Assembly (NCBI RefSeq): GCF_020621385.1
Contig: NZ_JAESVA010000017.1
Span: 1 to 64,000, forward strand
DNA length: 64,000 nt
Direction of reading: 5' to 3'
Origin: Acidisoma cellulosilyticum
GTDB taxonomy: Bacteria > Pseudomonadota > Alphaproteobacteria > Acetobacterales > Acetobacteraceae
The notes below the pieces were generated by a model, which saw only the letters and a program-made list of their open reading frames with translations, was not told the DNA's origin and did not search any database. The first letter of the stretch is position 1, and every line of letters begins with the position of its first letter. The position numbers and the translations under genes were made by a program. Positions 36,067-44,555 of the stretch are shown piece by piece.

Positions 36067-36351
36067 TCAGATGAACTGACCGCGCAGGAAGCCGAGCGCG
36101 GGCAGCGGACGCCAGGTTTTGGGTATATCCGCGCGTTTCATCGGCTCGACGGTATAATGCGGCGGTGGCTGGCGGCTGGAGCGCAGCAGGCTGGCATAGG
36201 CGCGCAGCTGGGCTTCCCGCCAGGCGCGGTCGGCGAGCGCGGCCTCCCGGCTTGAAAATATCTCGGCGATGCGGCGGGTGCGTCCGATCGAGGCGATCAC
36301 GGCCCAGAACCGGTCTTCACGGACGCTGGAGAGGCTGACGATTCCATCCAT
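36067..36351 (-). CDS. small uncharacterised protein
   Basis: The 94-residue frame starts at an ATG at 36351 (MDGIVSLSSVREDRFWAVIA) and is rich in Arg and Ala in the middle (SSREAALADRAWREAQLRAYASLLRS-like helix). The end is KTWRPLPALGFLRGQFI. No domain is recognised. It sits 58 bases after the nucleoside hydrolase stop on the same strand and could be the tail of that operon. The ribosome site is weak, so I am only moderately sure it is translated. Confidence 0.5.
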   Translation of the reverse strand: MDGIVSLSSVREDRFWAVIASIGRTRRIAEIFSSREAALADRAWREAQLRAYASLLRSSRQPPPHYTVEPMKRADIPKTWRPLPALGFLRGQFI

Positions 36352-36409
36352 GGGATGAAGATTGGCGCGGCGCGAGGCTATTCGCAAGATTGAAGTCGCG
36401 CGCTGTTGT

Positions 36410-37333
36410 TCAACCCAGGCTGATGAGTTTTTCCCGCAGCAGATCGAACAGCCGCGGAGAATCCAGGCTGGTGATGACCCGGCAATTCGGCTCATGGCCC
36501 GGCCGATGGCGTGGTGCGACAGCCGCGACACTCTGCCCACGGGTGAGCGGGGCGGTGGTTTCCACCTCCACCCAGGCATCGACACCGTCGAACAAGCTCG
36601 GCTCGATCAGATGGGCGATGACGCAAGGGTCATGCAGGCAGGGATCGCCGAAACCATAGGCGCGCAGCATGGCGATGGCGGCGCGGCCGACCTTACCCGA
36701 AGCGGCCTCCACCGTGTCCATCCATCGCTTGGTGATCAGCGCCTGCGCCGTCACGTCCAGCCCGAACATGGTGAGCGGAATACCGGCCGTCAGCATGATC
36801 TGCGCCGCGTGCGGGTCGATCATGAAATTGAATTCGGCGGCGGGCGTGGAATTGCCGGGCCGGAAGGCGGCGCCGCCCATGAAGACGATCTCAGGGATCA
36901 GTTTCGCGATATCTGGCGCCTTGATCAGCGCGAGGGCGATATTGGTCATCGGCCCGATCGGGCAAAGCGTGATCTGGCCGGGATTGTTCCGCACGATGCG
37001 GATGATGGCGTCGACCGCGTGTTCGGCCTCTATGGCGCTGGCAGGCGCGGGCAGGTCGATATCGCCCAGCCCGTCACCGCCATGGACCGATTGTTTACGC
37101 TCGATCGGCGCCATGATGGGGCGCGGGCAGCCGGCATAGATCGGAATATCCGACCGGCCGGCGAGGTCGCGAATGCGCAGCGCATTGGCAGTTGTCTTGT
37201 CGAGCATGACATTGCCGATCACGGTCGTGATCGCTTCGACCGTGACGGCCTCAGGCGTGGCGAAGGCGAGAAGAATAGCCAAGGCGTCATCCACGCCGGG
37301 GTCGCAATCAAGAATAATCCGGCGTGGAGTCAC
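36410..37333 (-). CDS. nucleoside hydrolase (IUNH family)
   Basis: The 307-residue enzyme starts at a GTG at 37333 (AAGG upstream) and opens with the diagnostic calcium-binding motif RRIILDCDPGVDDALAILLA. NVMLDKTTANALRI, PIGPMTNIALAL, EIVFMGGA and AEFNFMIDPHAA follow, with the active His in HDPCVIAHLIEP. It cleaves the N-glycosidic bond of nucleosides. It lies 11 bases downstream of an ABC importer binding-protein gene, so imported nucleosides or base-like molecules are the likely substrate. Confidence 0.93.
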   Translation of the reverse strand: MTPRRIILDCDPGVDDALAILLAFATPEAVTVEAITTVIGNVMLDKTTANALRIRDLAGRSDIPIYAGCPRPIMAPIERKQSVHGGDGLGDIDLPAPASAIEAEHAVDAIIRIVRNNPGQITLCPIGPMTNIALALIKAPDIAKLIPEIVFMGGAAFRPGNSTPAAEFNFMIDPHAAQIMLTAGIPLTMFGLDVTAQALITKRWMDTVEAASGKVGRAAIAMLRAYGFGDPCLHDPCVIAHLIEPSLFDGVDAWVEVETTAPLTRGQSVAAVAPRHRPGHEPNCRVITSLDSPRLFDLLREKLISLG

Positions 37334-37343
37334 GAGCTTAGCC

Positions 37344-38345
37344 TTAGTTGAGATAGGCGTTGGTGTAATAGGTCGCGGGCGGCAGCACCTTGTCGATCTG
37401 CTTGGTGTCGGCCAGCGCGTGGGCGATGCCGTCCCATTGCGCATCGGATTGCACGAAATAGCCGTTCGGGCCCTTCAGCAGCGGGATCGTCGCGTTCCAG
37501 CCGACCGTGTTGTAAGCCTTGTCGCCGGCGGCCGGGTAGAGTTTCAGCAGATCGGCGACCGCCTCGTCCGGATGGGCCGTCGCCCATTCCATGCCCTTCT
37601 GGGTCGCGGCCAGCCAGGCTTTCACGGTATCCGCATGGGCTTCGCCGTAAGCCTTCATGACCGTGAAGTCCCAGACCGGAACATCGGGCATGCCGCCAGC
37701 CGGGCCAAGCAGCATGGTCGGTTCCTGCTTGATCGTCGGCACCATATCGGCCAGCGCGTAATTGGCACAGTTCGTGGCGTAGTCGATCTTCTTGGTCAGC
37801 AGCATCGGGATGTCATCATCCGTCGCGATGATCTGCTCGATATCGTTTTCCGTGATGCCCGCCTTCTTCAGGATGTAGGGCATCATCGCCTTGGTCCAGC
37901 TGTCGGTATAGACGCCGATCTTCTTGCCCTTGAGCGTCGAGAGATCGACCGGCTCACCCGGACGGCCGAACAGCCCGCAATTGTTGGACTGCGAATAGAC
38001 GGCGATGGAGACGAGCGGAATGCCCTGCGCGGCGGCGAAGGCGACGTCCGTCACCGGGTCGAAACCGATATCGCCGGCACCGGAGCCCAGCATGCGCACG
38101 GTGGTGGAATTGTTCGGCGGGAAGACGACCGACACGTCCAGCCCGGCATCCTTGTAGAAGCCCTGGGCCTGGGCGACCGCCGTGGGGATCAGCTCGAAAT
38201 CAGGCGTCACCCAGTCATAGGTCAGCGTGACCTTGGTGAGATCGGCGGCATCGGCCTTCGGCGTCACGTGGGGCAGGCCCAGCATGAGCGCGCCGGCGGC
38301 GGCTGTGGAGGCAAGCAGCCGCGCGAGAATACGGAGAGGCTTCAT
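37344..38345 (-). CDS. ABC transporter substrate-binding protein, NMT1/THI5-like
   Basis: The 333-residue periplasmic protein has a signal peptide (MKPLRILARLLASTAAAGAL) and a NMT1-like binding fold: VTLTYDWVTPDFELIPTAVAQAQGFYKDAGLDV, NNSTTVRMLGSGAGDIGFD, GKKIGVY and later GPAGGMPDVPVWDF. This group binds pyrimidine, thiamine-precursor or taurine-like ligands. With the permease (2 bases away), the ATPase and a nucleoside hydrolase in one operon, a pyrimidine or nucleoside ligand is the best inference. Confidence 0.92.
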   Translation of the reverse strand: MKPLRILARLLASTAAAGALMLGLPHVTPKADAADLTKVTLTYDWVTPDFELIPTAVAQAQGFYKDAGLDVSVVFPPNNSTTVRMLGSGAGDIGFDPVTDVAFAAAQGIPLVSIAVYSQSNNCGLFGRPGEPVDLSTLKGKKIGVYTDSWTKAMMPYILKKAGITENDIEQIIATDDDIPMLLTKKIDYATNCANYALADMVPTIKQEPTMLLGPAGGMPDVPVWDFTVMKAYGEAHADTVKAWLAATQKGMEWATAHPDEAVADLLKLYPAAGDKAYNTVGWNATIPLLKGPNGYFVQSDAQWDGIAHALADTKQIDKVLPPATYYTNAYLN

Positions 38346-38346
38346 C

Positions 38347-39189
38347 TCAGACCTTTTGCTTTTGGGTGGAGGCGTGGGGGGGAATATTGCCGCCGAAATA
38401 GGCGGGCGCGGTCATGCGCGTCCGCCAGGGTGTGGCGAAATGCTCGACGATGACGACGAACAGGAAGGACCCGATGCCGATCGCCGTCAGCAGCAGCATC
38501 GCGCCATAGACGCCGGCGGTATTCATCTGCGCATTGGCGGTGAGCAGATAGGTGCCGAGGCCGATATGGGAGGAGGCGGTCCATTCGCCGATCACCGCGC
38601 CCGTCACGGCATAGCAGGCGCCGATCTTGAGGCCGGAAAACAGTGGCCCGATACAGGCCGGCAGACGCACAATCATGAAGGTGCGCAGCCGCGTGCCGCC
38701 CAGCAGGCGCGCCAGATTGATCTGATCGTGATCGACGCTGGCGAGACCGTCCAGCACGTTCACGACGACCGGAAAGAAGACGATCCAGGCGACGATGATC
38801 AGCTTCGGCGTCAGGCCGAAGCCGAAGATGATGACGAGCGGGGCGGCGATGGCGACGATCGGCACGGCTTGCGAGGTAATCAGCGCCGGATACAAAAGCC
38901 GATGGACGATCGGGACCTGCGCCATGATGACGGCCAGCACCACGCCCAGCACAGCGCCCACGATATAGCCGTAGAAGGTCTCGCTCAGGGTTTGCGAGGT
39001 AAGCTGCGTCATCAGCGGGATATTGTCGAAGATGACGCCGATCGCCTTGCCCGGCGGCGGAATGACATAGGCGGGCAGGCCGGTCGCGACGAGGACGAGT
39101 TCCCAGGCGACGAAGATCAGCGCGATGGCGACGATCCAAAGGCCCACATGCCGCGCGTAGTCGCGCAGCGGCGAGGGTTCGTGGCTCAT
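38347..39189 (-). CDS. ABC transporter permease (SsuC/ThiX-like)
   Basis: The 280-residue inner-membrane protein has six hydrophobic helices and the binding-protein-dependent EAA-type loop (LLGGTRLRTFMIVRLPACIGPLFSGLKI). It begins MSHEPSPLRDYARHVGLWIV at an ATG that overlaps the ATPase stop (ATGA). It forms the pore of the importer with the ATPase at 39186-39998 and receives ligand from the NMT1-like protein. Confidence 0.93.
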   Translation of the reverse strand: MSHEPSPLRDYARHVGLWIVAIALIFVAWELVLVATGLPAYVIPPPGKAIGVIFDNIPLMTQLTSQTLSETFYGYIVGAVLGVVLAVIMAQVPIVHRLLYPALITSQAVPIVAIAAPLVIIFGFGLTPKLIIVAWIVFFPVVVNVLDGLASVDHDQINLARLLGGTRLRTFMIVRLPACIGPLFSGLKIGACYAVTGAVIGEWTASSHIGLGTYLLTANAQMNTAGVYGAMLLLTAIGIGSFLFVVIVEHFATPWRTRMTAPAYFGGNIPPHASTQKQKV

Positions 39190-39998
39190 GCCGGCACCTT
39201 CAATCCACCAGGTTGGGCGCCGGGGACACCATGCAGCGTCGCCTGACTGTAGAGCATTTCCATGACCTGACGCTTGATCTCGACGAAGGCGGGCGAGGTC
39301 ATGCAGTCCATCGCGCGGGGGCGTGGGATCTCGATATCCAAAATCCAACCGATGCGGCCGGGCTTGGGCAGCATGACGACGACACGGTCTGCCAGGAAGA
39401 TCGCCTCATCCACGTCATGGGTGACGAACATGACGGTGCGTTTCATCTCGCGCCAGATTTCCAGCAGCCATTGCTGCATGCCGATGCGGGTCTGACTGTC
39501 GAGCGCACCGAAGGGCTCGTCCAGCAGCATCAACTCGCGCCCGGCGGCGATGGTGCGCATCAGGGCGACGCGCTGGCGCATGCCGCCTGAGAGGGAGCGC
39601 GGATAGTGGCGCAGGAAATCGCCGAGCCCGTAATGATAGGCGAGTTCGGCGGCCTTTTCGCGATCGGCTTTGTGGGCGCCGCGGGTGAGCGAGGCACCCA
39701 GCGTGATATTGCCCAGCACTGTGCGCCAGGGCAGCAGCAGGTCCTTTTGCAGCATATAGCCGACCTGTCCGGGCTTGCCGGCGATGTTTTTTCCGTCGAG
39801 CAGGATCTGCCCGGCGGAAATTGTCAGCAGGCCGGATACGGCGTTGAAAAGCGTACTTTTTCCGCAGCCGGATGCGCCCAGGATGCAAACGAATTCGCCA
39901 TCCTTGATATCGAGCGAGACATCGTTCAGCGCTCGGAAAGACCCGAAATTATGGTTGAGATTCCGGATCGCGAGTTTGACGCCAGCTTCACCCGACAA
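39186..39998 (-). CDS. ABC transporter ATP-binding protein (SsuB/ThiZ-like)
   Basis: The 270-residue ATPase has Walker A GASGCGKST (near 41-49), Q-loop MLQKDLLLPW, the signature LSGGMRQRVALMR, Walker B LMLLDEPFGALD and the switch His in FVTHDVDEA. It is first in the operon ATPase, permease, binding protein, nucleoside hydrolase. It powers import across the inner membrane. The ATG follows an AT-rich leader, and a family A repeat element lies further upstream (40157-40317). Confidence 0.93.
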   Translation of the reverse strand: MSGEAGVKLAIRNLNHNFGSFRALNDVSLDIKDGEFVCILGASGCGKSTLFNAVSGLLTISAGQILLDGKNIAGKPGQVGYMLQKDLLLPWRTVLGNITLGASLTRGAHKADREKAAELAYHYGLGDFLRHYPRSLSGGMRQRVALMRTIAAGRELMLLDEPFGALDSQTRIGMQQWLLEIWREMKRTVMFVTHDVDEAIFLADRVVVMLPKPGRIGWILDIEIPRPRAMDCMTSPAFVEIKRQVMEMLYSQATLHGVPGAQPGGLKVPA

Positions 39999-40156
39999 GT
40001 GATAAGCCTTCGATGAGGAATGGATGCGCGTTCATAGTGAAACCTATCGGACACAAAAAGCCAGCGCAGGCTGCCTGGGCGCGCTGCGGCTGGCAAGGGC
40101 CGGGCGAAGCAAGTCCCGTGCCGGTTGTGGCCTGGGCCGTGGCCCTGACCCTGGTC

Positions 40157-40317
40157 TAGAGTCCGTCAGGTTTAGGTGGAAACGACCCCTTGCCCCGTCA
40201 TGGCCGGGCTTGACCCGGTCATCCAGTCCTTGGGCGCCCCAACGAATGGATGCCCGGCTCTGGGGCCGGGCATGACGGTATTAGGGACAAGCTTCAGTTA
40301 AAATCAGACAAACTCTA
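40157..40317 (-). repeat. family A 161-bp palindromic TA-bounded element, copy 1
   Basis: This copy is in reverse orientation relative to the other three. Its ends read TAGAGTCCGTCAGGTTTA and, on the other strand, TAGAGTTTGTCTGATTTT. The body contains two hairpins built on CCCGGC/GCCGGG. The length from TA to TA is exactly 161 bases, as in the other copies. Its terminal TAG is the stop codon of the adjacent leftward GNAT gene. Confidence 0.92.
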
Positions 40318-40875
40318 GGTGCTGGCGCGCGGGTCGGTCGCAAGAAGCGCGTAGAGCATGTCGCTGCGCCAGACCTTCCCCACCCGCAGGCTGTCCCGCA
40401 GCACGCCTTCGGCGCGAAAACCCATGCTCTCAACCAGCCGGCGCGATGCGGTATTGTCCGGATCGATAAAGGCCTGAACACGATGCAGGCCGAGCGGGCC
40501 AAAGCAATAGTCGAGCAGCGCCCCAAGCGCCTCGGTCGCGATACCCTGCCGCTGGCAGGCAGGATCGATCATATAGCCGAGGGTGGCGCGCTCAAAGCTG
40601 GGGTGGCGATCATGATAGTTCACCAGGCCAAGGCAGCGGTCGGTCGTCGCATCGGCCACGGCCCAGGACTGATGGCGCGGCGGATGGCAAGCGATGAACC
40701 TGCGGACGGCACGCTCGGTCTCGATCCGTTTCGTATGGGCGGGCCCGTCCCAGAAGCGCATCGCCGCGTGATCGGCGAAGCAAGCGTGCATGGCGTCCGT
40801 ATCGTCAGTGCGGAACTGGCGCAGGCAAAGACGTGGGGTAAGGAGGATGGGATGCGGTGCCGGCGGCTTCGCCAT
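40315..40875 (-). CDS. GNAT-family N-acetyltransferase (RimJ/RimL-like)
   Basis: The 186-residue protein has the typical N-terminal LLTPRLCLRQFRTDDTDAM. The acetyl-CoA loop is carried by LGYMIDPACQRQGIATEALG (Q/R-x-x-G-x-A motif), followed by LGLHRVQAFIDPDNTASRRL and VESMGFRAEG. It would acetylate an amino group of a protein or small molecule. The stop codon TAG is the terminal triplet of the family A element on its 3' side, so the last residues may have been changed by the insertion. Confidence 0.92.
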   Translation of the reverse strand: MAKPPAPHPILLTPRLCLRQFRTDDTDAMHACFADHAAMRFWDGPAHTKRIETERAVRRFIACHPPRHQSWAVADATTDRCLGLVNYHDRHPSFERATLGYMIDPACQRQGIATEALGALLDYCFGPLGLHRVQAFIDPDNTASRRLVESMGFRAEGVLRDSLRVGKVWRSDMLYALLATDPRAST

Positions 40876-41047
40876 GTCTTTTGCTCAAATTACGCAGCAA
40901 CACTATGGAGCCGATCCGGTCGACCGGCCAGTTCATGGCGCCGAGGGACAGGCCCAGCCATCCCGGCTGCCAAAGTCACGCGCTGTTCGGCGCTTGTCAT
41001 GGTCTTGGCCCCTGTCGCAGCCGCGGCTAAGGCGATAGGATAGGCGC

Positions 41048-41725
41048 ATGACACGTCCTTTGATCATCAATCCCTCCATCCTCTCCGCCGATTTCGGCCA
41101 GTTCGCCGAGGAGACTCGGGCGATCGAAACGGCAGGCGCCGACTGGCTGCATCTGGACGTGATGGACGGCATGTTCGTCCCCAATATCAGCTTCGGCCCG
41201 GGCGTGATCGAGGCGGTGCGCAAGGTAAGCCAATGCCCGATCGACACGCATCTGATGATCGAGGCGCCGGACCGCTATCTGGAAGCCTATGCCAAGGCGG
41301 GTTCGGATCGTATTTCCGTGCATGTCGAAGCCTGCCCGCACCTCAACCGCACATTGCAGACGATTCGCGGTCTTGGCCTCAAGGCCGGCATCGCGATCAA
41401 CCCTTCGACCTCGGAAGAGACCCTGCGCTATAGTCTGGACGCGGCCGACCAGGTTCTGGTCATGACCGTGAACCCCGGCTTCGGCGGTCAGGCCTTCCTG
41501 TCGCTGACGCTGGAAAAGATCCGCCGCATTCGCGCGCTGATCGGCGACCGTCCGATCGATATCGGGGTCGATGGCGGTATCACGGTCGAGACGGCCGAGC
41601 TTGCCGCCCGCGCCGGGGCCAATGTCTTCGTCGCCGGCTCCTCCGCCTTCAAGGGCGGCCCCACCCATTACGCCGGCAATATCGAAGCGCTGAAGGCCGC
41701 CGTCGCACGCGGTGCAGCCGGCTAG
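41048..41725 (+). CDS. rpe: ribulose-phosphate 3-epimerase
   Basis: The 225-residue TIM-barrel enzyme has all family motifs: INPSILSADFGQF, WLHLDVMDGMFVPNISFGP, IDTHLMI, VHVEACPHL, LVMTVNPGFGGQAF and IGVDGGI with AGSSAF. The metal ligands (His and Asp pairs) and both catalytic aspartates are present. It interconverts ribulose 5-phosphate and xylulose 5-phosphate in the pentose phosphate pathway or Calvin cycle. It stands alone. A family A element follows its stop by 16 bases. Confidence 0.96.
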   Translation: MTRPLIINPSILSADFGQFAEETRAIETAGADWLHLDVMDGMFVPNISFGPGVIEAVRKVSQCPIDTHLMIEAPDRYLEAYAKAGSDRISVHVEACPHLNRTLQTIRGLGLKAGIAINPSTSEETLRYSLDAADQVLVMTVNPGFGGQAFLSLTLEKIRRIRALIGDRPIDIGVDGGITVETAELAARAGANVFVAGSSAFKGGPTHYAGNIEALKAAVARGAAG

Positions 41726-41741
41726 GCGCGGTCGGCCTGAC

Positions 41742-41902
41742 TAGAGTTTGTCTGATTTTAACTGAAGCTTGTCCCTAATATCGTCATGCTCGGCCCCCGA
41801 GCCGGGCATCCATTCGTCGGGGCGCCCAAGGACTGGATGACCGGGTCAAGCCCGGCCATGACGGGGCAAGGGGTCGTTTCCACCTAAACCTGACGGACTC
41901 TA
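41742..41902 (+). repeat. family A 161-bp element, copy 2
   Basis: The element runs from TAGAGTTTGTCTGATTTT to AACCTGACGGACTCTA with the same two internal hairpins as the other copies and only a few substitutions. It lies between rpe and the GST-like gene and is the one copy whose end does not touch a stop codon. Confidence 0.92.
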
Positions 41903-41921
41903 GGGCTTTTTGGTCTAAACC

Positions 41922-41991
41922 TATCAAGTGGCAGGTAAGGGTTGATCGAGGAGGCAAGGGGCTTTATGTGAATTCTACCAAGTGACAGGTA
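41922..41991. promoter_or_regulatory. pair of operator-like sites upstream of the GST-like gene
   Basis: TATCAAGTGGCAGGTA (41922-41937) and TACCAAGTGACAGGTA (41976-41991) differ at two positions and are each partly palindromic (TACC facing GGTA). They start 54 bases apart, about five helical turns. The second ends six bases before the GST start codon, so a bound regulator would block initiation. TACC-N8-GGTA spacing is reminiscent of HxlR-type operators. The regulator is unknown. Confidence 0.65.
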
Positions 41992-41997
41992 GATAGC

Positions 41998-42654
41998 ATG
42001 AAGATCCTGGATTTTCCCACCGGCCCTTATCCGGCTCGGATACGCATCGCGATTGCCGAGAAGGGGCTGCAATCGCGCGTGCAGTTCGAGACGGTCGATC
42101 TCTACAAGGGCGAACACAAACAGCCCGCGTTTCTCGCCAAGAATTATTCCGGCACTTTGCCGGTGCTGGAAATGGATGACGGCACCTTCCTCGCCGAATG
42201 CACCGCCATCACCGAATATCTCGACGCGCTGGACGGCGAACCCATCCTCACCGGCGTGACGGCGCGCGAAAAGGGTCTCATCCATATGATGAGCAAGCGC
42301 GCCGAGTTGGAACTGCTTGACGCGGTCAGCGTCTATTTCCATCACGCGACGCCCGGGCTGGGTCCGGATGTGGAGATCTATCAGAATCCCGAATGGGGAT
42401 TGCGTCAGCGCGACAAGGCTTTGCGCGGCATGCGCTACTTCGATTCCCTTCTGCGGGACCGCGCCTTCATTGCCGGCGATCGATTCTCGATGGCCGATAT
42501 CACCGTCATCGGCGGCCTGATTTTTTCCAACATCGTGAAGCTCGCCTTGCCGCAGGACTGCGAGGCCCTTGCCGCCTGGTGGGTCGGAATGCAGGCGCGT
42601 CCGAGCGTCAGGAACCGGGTGACGATGTCGGACAAGCCCCGGCCCCCGGTTTAG
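41998..42654 (+). CDS. glutathione S-transferase-family protein
   Basis: The 218-residue protein has an N-terminal GST thioredoxin-like domain (PYPARIRIAIAEKGL, FLAKNYSGTLPVLEMDDGTFLAECTAITEYLD) and a helical C-terminal domain ending FIAGDRFSMADITVIGGLIF. It probably handles electrophilic or quinone-like compounds. The leader carries two operator-like repeats. The stop TAG is provided by the family A element that follows. AGGTAG before the ATG, part of the second operator repeat, doubles as ribosome site. Confidence 0.92.
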   Translation: MKILDFPTGPYPARIRIAIAEKGLQSRVQFETVDLYKGEHKQPAFLAKNYSGTLPVLEMDDGTFLAECTAITEYLDALDGEPILTGVTAREKGLIHMMSKRAELELLDAVSVYFHHATPGLGPDVEIYQNPEWGLRQRDKALRGMRYFDSLLRDRAFIAGDRFSMADITVIGGLIFSNIVKLALPQDCEALAAWWVGMQARPSVRNRVTMSDKPRPPV

Positions 42655-42812
42655 AGTTTGTCTGATTTTAACGGAAGCTTGTCCCTAATATCGTCATGCC
42701 CGGCCCCAGAGCCGGGCATCCATTCGTTGGGGCGCCCAAGGACTGGATGACCGGGTCAAGCCCGGCCATGACGGGGCAAGGGGTCGTTTCCACCTAAACC
42801 TGACAGTCTCTA
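42652..42812 (+). repeat. family A 161-bp element, copy 3
   Basis: The ends are TAGAGTTTGTCTGATTTT and CCTGACAGTCTCTA. The body is nearly identical to copies 2 and 4. The initial TAG is the stop codon of the GST-like gene. Its other end lies six bases from the stop of the convergent flavin oxidase, so it fills the entire space between the two genes and could serve as a bidirectional terminator. Confidence 0.92.
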
Positions 42813-42817
42813 GATGT

Positions 42818-44245
42818 TCAGGTCAGCCCTTCGGTAAAGCCAAAGAAAAGACCGTCCGGGTCATGCATCTGACGGAGGTCCTGCAGGCGCTGCCAGACCC
42901 CCGGACCGAAGGATTGCTCGGCATAGTCCGGATGCCCGACGATATTCGTTTCGCCGACATAATGCGCAACGACGCTGGGTTGCAGCAGGGCCACGCATTC
43001 CTCGTGCCAGGCGAGATTCTCCGCGTCCTGGTCGGCGGAGTCCCACATCGTCCAAGGGCCGCCATACATCGGCCCGGTCGCGGAGAAGGCGGCATCCTTG
43101 GGCGTCGGCGGCGCGGCATCCGGCCCCGTATAGACGGAGAACAGAAACACGGTCTTCGCGGAAGGGGTGGTGATCAGATGATCCTTGACCGCCCGAACCG
43201 CCTCGACCAGCGGTGCGCGGTAAAACTGCGCATCCACCAGGCTGCGCAGATCGCTCGGCCAAAGCGCGCCCGAGGCGTCGAACAGCGCCTCGAACGTCGT
43301 CGGCTGGGCCACAAATTTTTGCAGGCATTGATCGATCGACGGAAAGCTGTCGAACAGGCGCAAAGTCTGAACGGCCTCCTCTGCCACGTCGGCGAACATC
43401 GTGGCCGTCACCAAAGCCAGCTTGCCATTGCTGGAGACAGCGCTCTCGGCCAGGTCAGCCGGCGCATGCACGACAAACAGGCTCAACTCGACACTGGGGG
43501 GAAGCTTGCGCACCAGCCCGTCCAACCAGCCCGCAAGCGCCTCAACCTGCTCATAGGGGTAGTAATACACGCTGCTGGTGATGGCTTTCGGCAAGGGATA
43601 AAGCGTGAGGTGATAGCGCAGCACGACGCCGAAGAAGCCCGCTCCGGCACCGCGGGCGGCCCAGAAATAGTCCTGATTCTCAGTCGCGCTGGCCGTGATC
43701 CTGTCGCCCGCGGCGGTGATCAACTCGATCGCCTTGACGCTGCCGACGCCGGGACCCCAGACGCCGTGATTCCAGGACATGCCGCCGGAGAGGAAATAGC
43801 CGCTGACCTTCACGCTGGGGCAATGGCCCGTCGGGAAAGCGAGACCCTCGCGGTTGAGAGCGCTCTGAACCTCCCGGTTGGTGACGATGGGTTGGACCAC
43901 GGCCGTCAGGGCCAAGGGATCGACCGAAATAATTTTGTTGAGCTTGGTCAGGTCGATCAGCAGGCTGCCGCGGCGCAGCGACGTGCCGCACCAACTATGG
44001 CCACCGCCACGGACCGTCACTTTCAGCTTGACCGCGCGTGCGAATGTCACGGCGGCGGCGACATCGTCCTCATCCTCGACCTGGGCGATGATGGCGGGAT
44101 GCCGCGCGGGGCGCAGTTTGTTCCACAGACCGCCGAAGACCGCGTCATCGAAACCCGGATCCGACGGCGTCAGAACGGCGCCCTTAAAGCCAAAATCCGC
44201 CTTCAGCTTGGCGGAATCAGGCGCCTCCGGGTCGTGATTGGCCAT
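42818..44245 (-). CDS. bicovalent FAD-linked oxidase, BBE family
   Basis: The 475-residue protein has an FAD-binding PCMH domain with His83 in RGGGHSWCGTSLRRG and Cys142 in FPTGHCPSVKVSGYFLSGG. These positions carry the two covalent FAD bonds in berberine-bridge-type enzymes. The C-terminal BBE segment (YPDYAEQSF-like HPDYAEQSFGPGVWQRLQDL, MHDPDGLFFGF) is present. Such enzymes oxidise sugars, alcohols or nicotine-like amines with oxygen. No signal peptide is seen. It is single and convergent with the GST gene. Confidence 0.92.
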   Translation of the reverse strand: MANHDPEAPDSAKLKADFGFKGAVLTPSDPGFDDAVFGGLWNKLRPARHPAIIAQVEDEDDVAAAVTFARAVKLKVTVRGGGHSWCGTSLRRGSLLIDLTKLNKIISVDPLALTAVVQPIVTNREVQSALNREGLAFPTGHCPSVKVSGYFLSGGMSWNHGVWGPGVGSVKAIELITAAGDRITASATENQDYFWAARGAGAGFFGVVLRYHLTLYPLPKAITSSVYYYPYEQVEALAGWLDGLVRKLPPSVELSLFVVHAPADLAESAVSSNGKLALVTATMFADVAEEAVQTLRLFDSFPSIDQCLQKFVAQPTTFEALFDASGALWPSDLRSLVDAQFYRAPLVEAVRAVKDHLITTPSAKTVFLFSVYTGPDAAPPTPKDAAFSATGPMYGGPWTMWDSADQDAENLAWHEECVALLQPSVVAHYVGETNIVGHPDYAEQSFGPGVWQRLQDLRQMHDPDGLFFGFTEGLT

Positions 44246-44387
44246 CCGATTTTTTCCCTTTGGCCGGGCCGGCGCGGCCCCCCCACATTGTCGGGCATTT
44301 AACGCGGATCATCCGGAAAGCCATAGGCCGGTTGTCTCAAATCGAGCGCAGGCGCTTCATCCTGCGTCTCGGCCGGGGTTTTCAGCC

Positions 44388-44555
44388 TAAACTCTGTCAG
44401 GTTTAGTTGGAAACACCCCCAAATCTGTCGCCCGCGGCTTCATGCCGCGGGTCTACCCAGTTAGGCGCCAACACGGCGTCTGGGCGCCGCGCCGGGTAGG
44501 TCCGCGCAACGAGTGCGCGGATGACGGATTATCTATTAAAACCTGACAGACTCTA
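44388..44555 (-). repeat. family B palindromic element, intact copy 1
   Basis: The element of about 168 bases is bounded by TA dinucleotides. One end is TAAACTCTGTCAGGTTTAG; the other, read on the opposite strand, is TAGAGTCTGTCAGGTTTTAA. Internal hairpins are CCCGCGG...CCGCGGG and TCCGCGCA...TGCGCGGA. Its terminal TAG is the stop codon of the bestrophin gene at 44553. The ends match those of family A over the first 14 or more bases. Confidence 0.9.

Noticed and set aside
40874-41038. Small frame between the GNAT and rpe genes
   Set aside because: It has Arg/Ser/Trp-rich composition, no ribosome site and no domain; probably intergenic.
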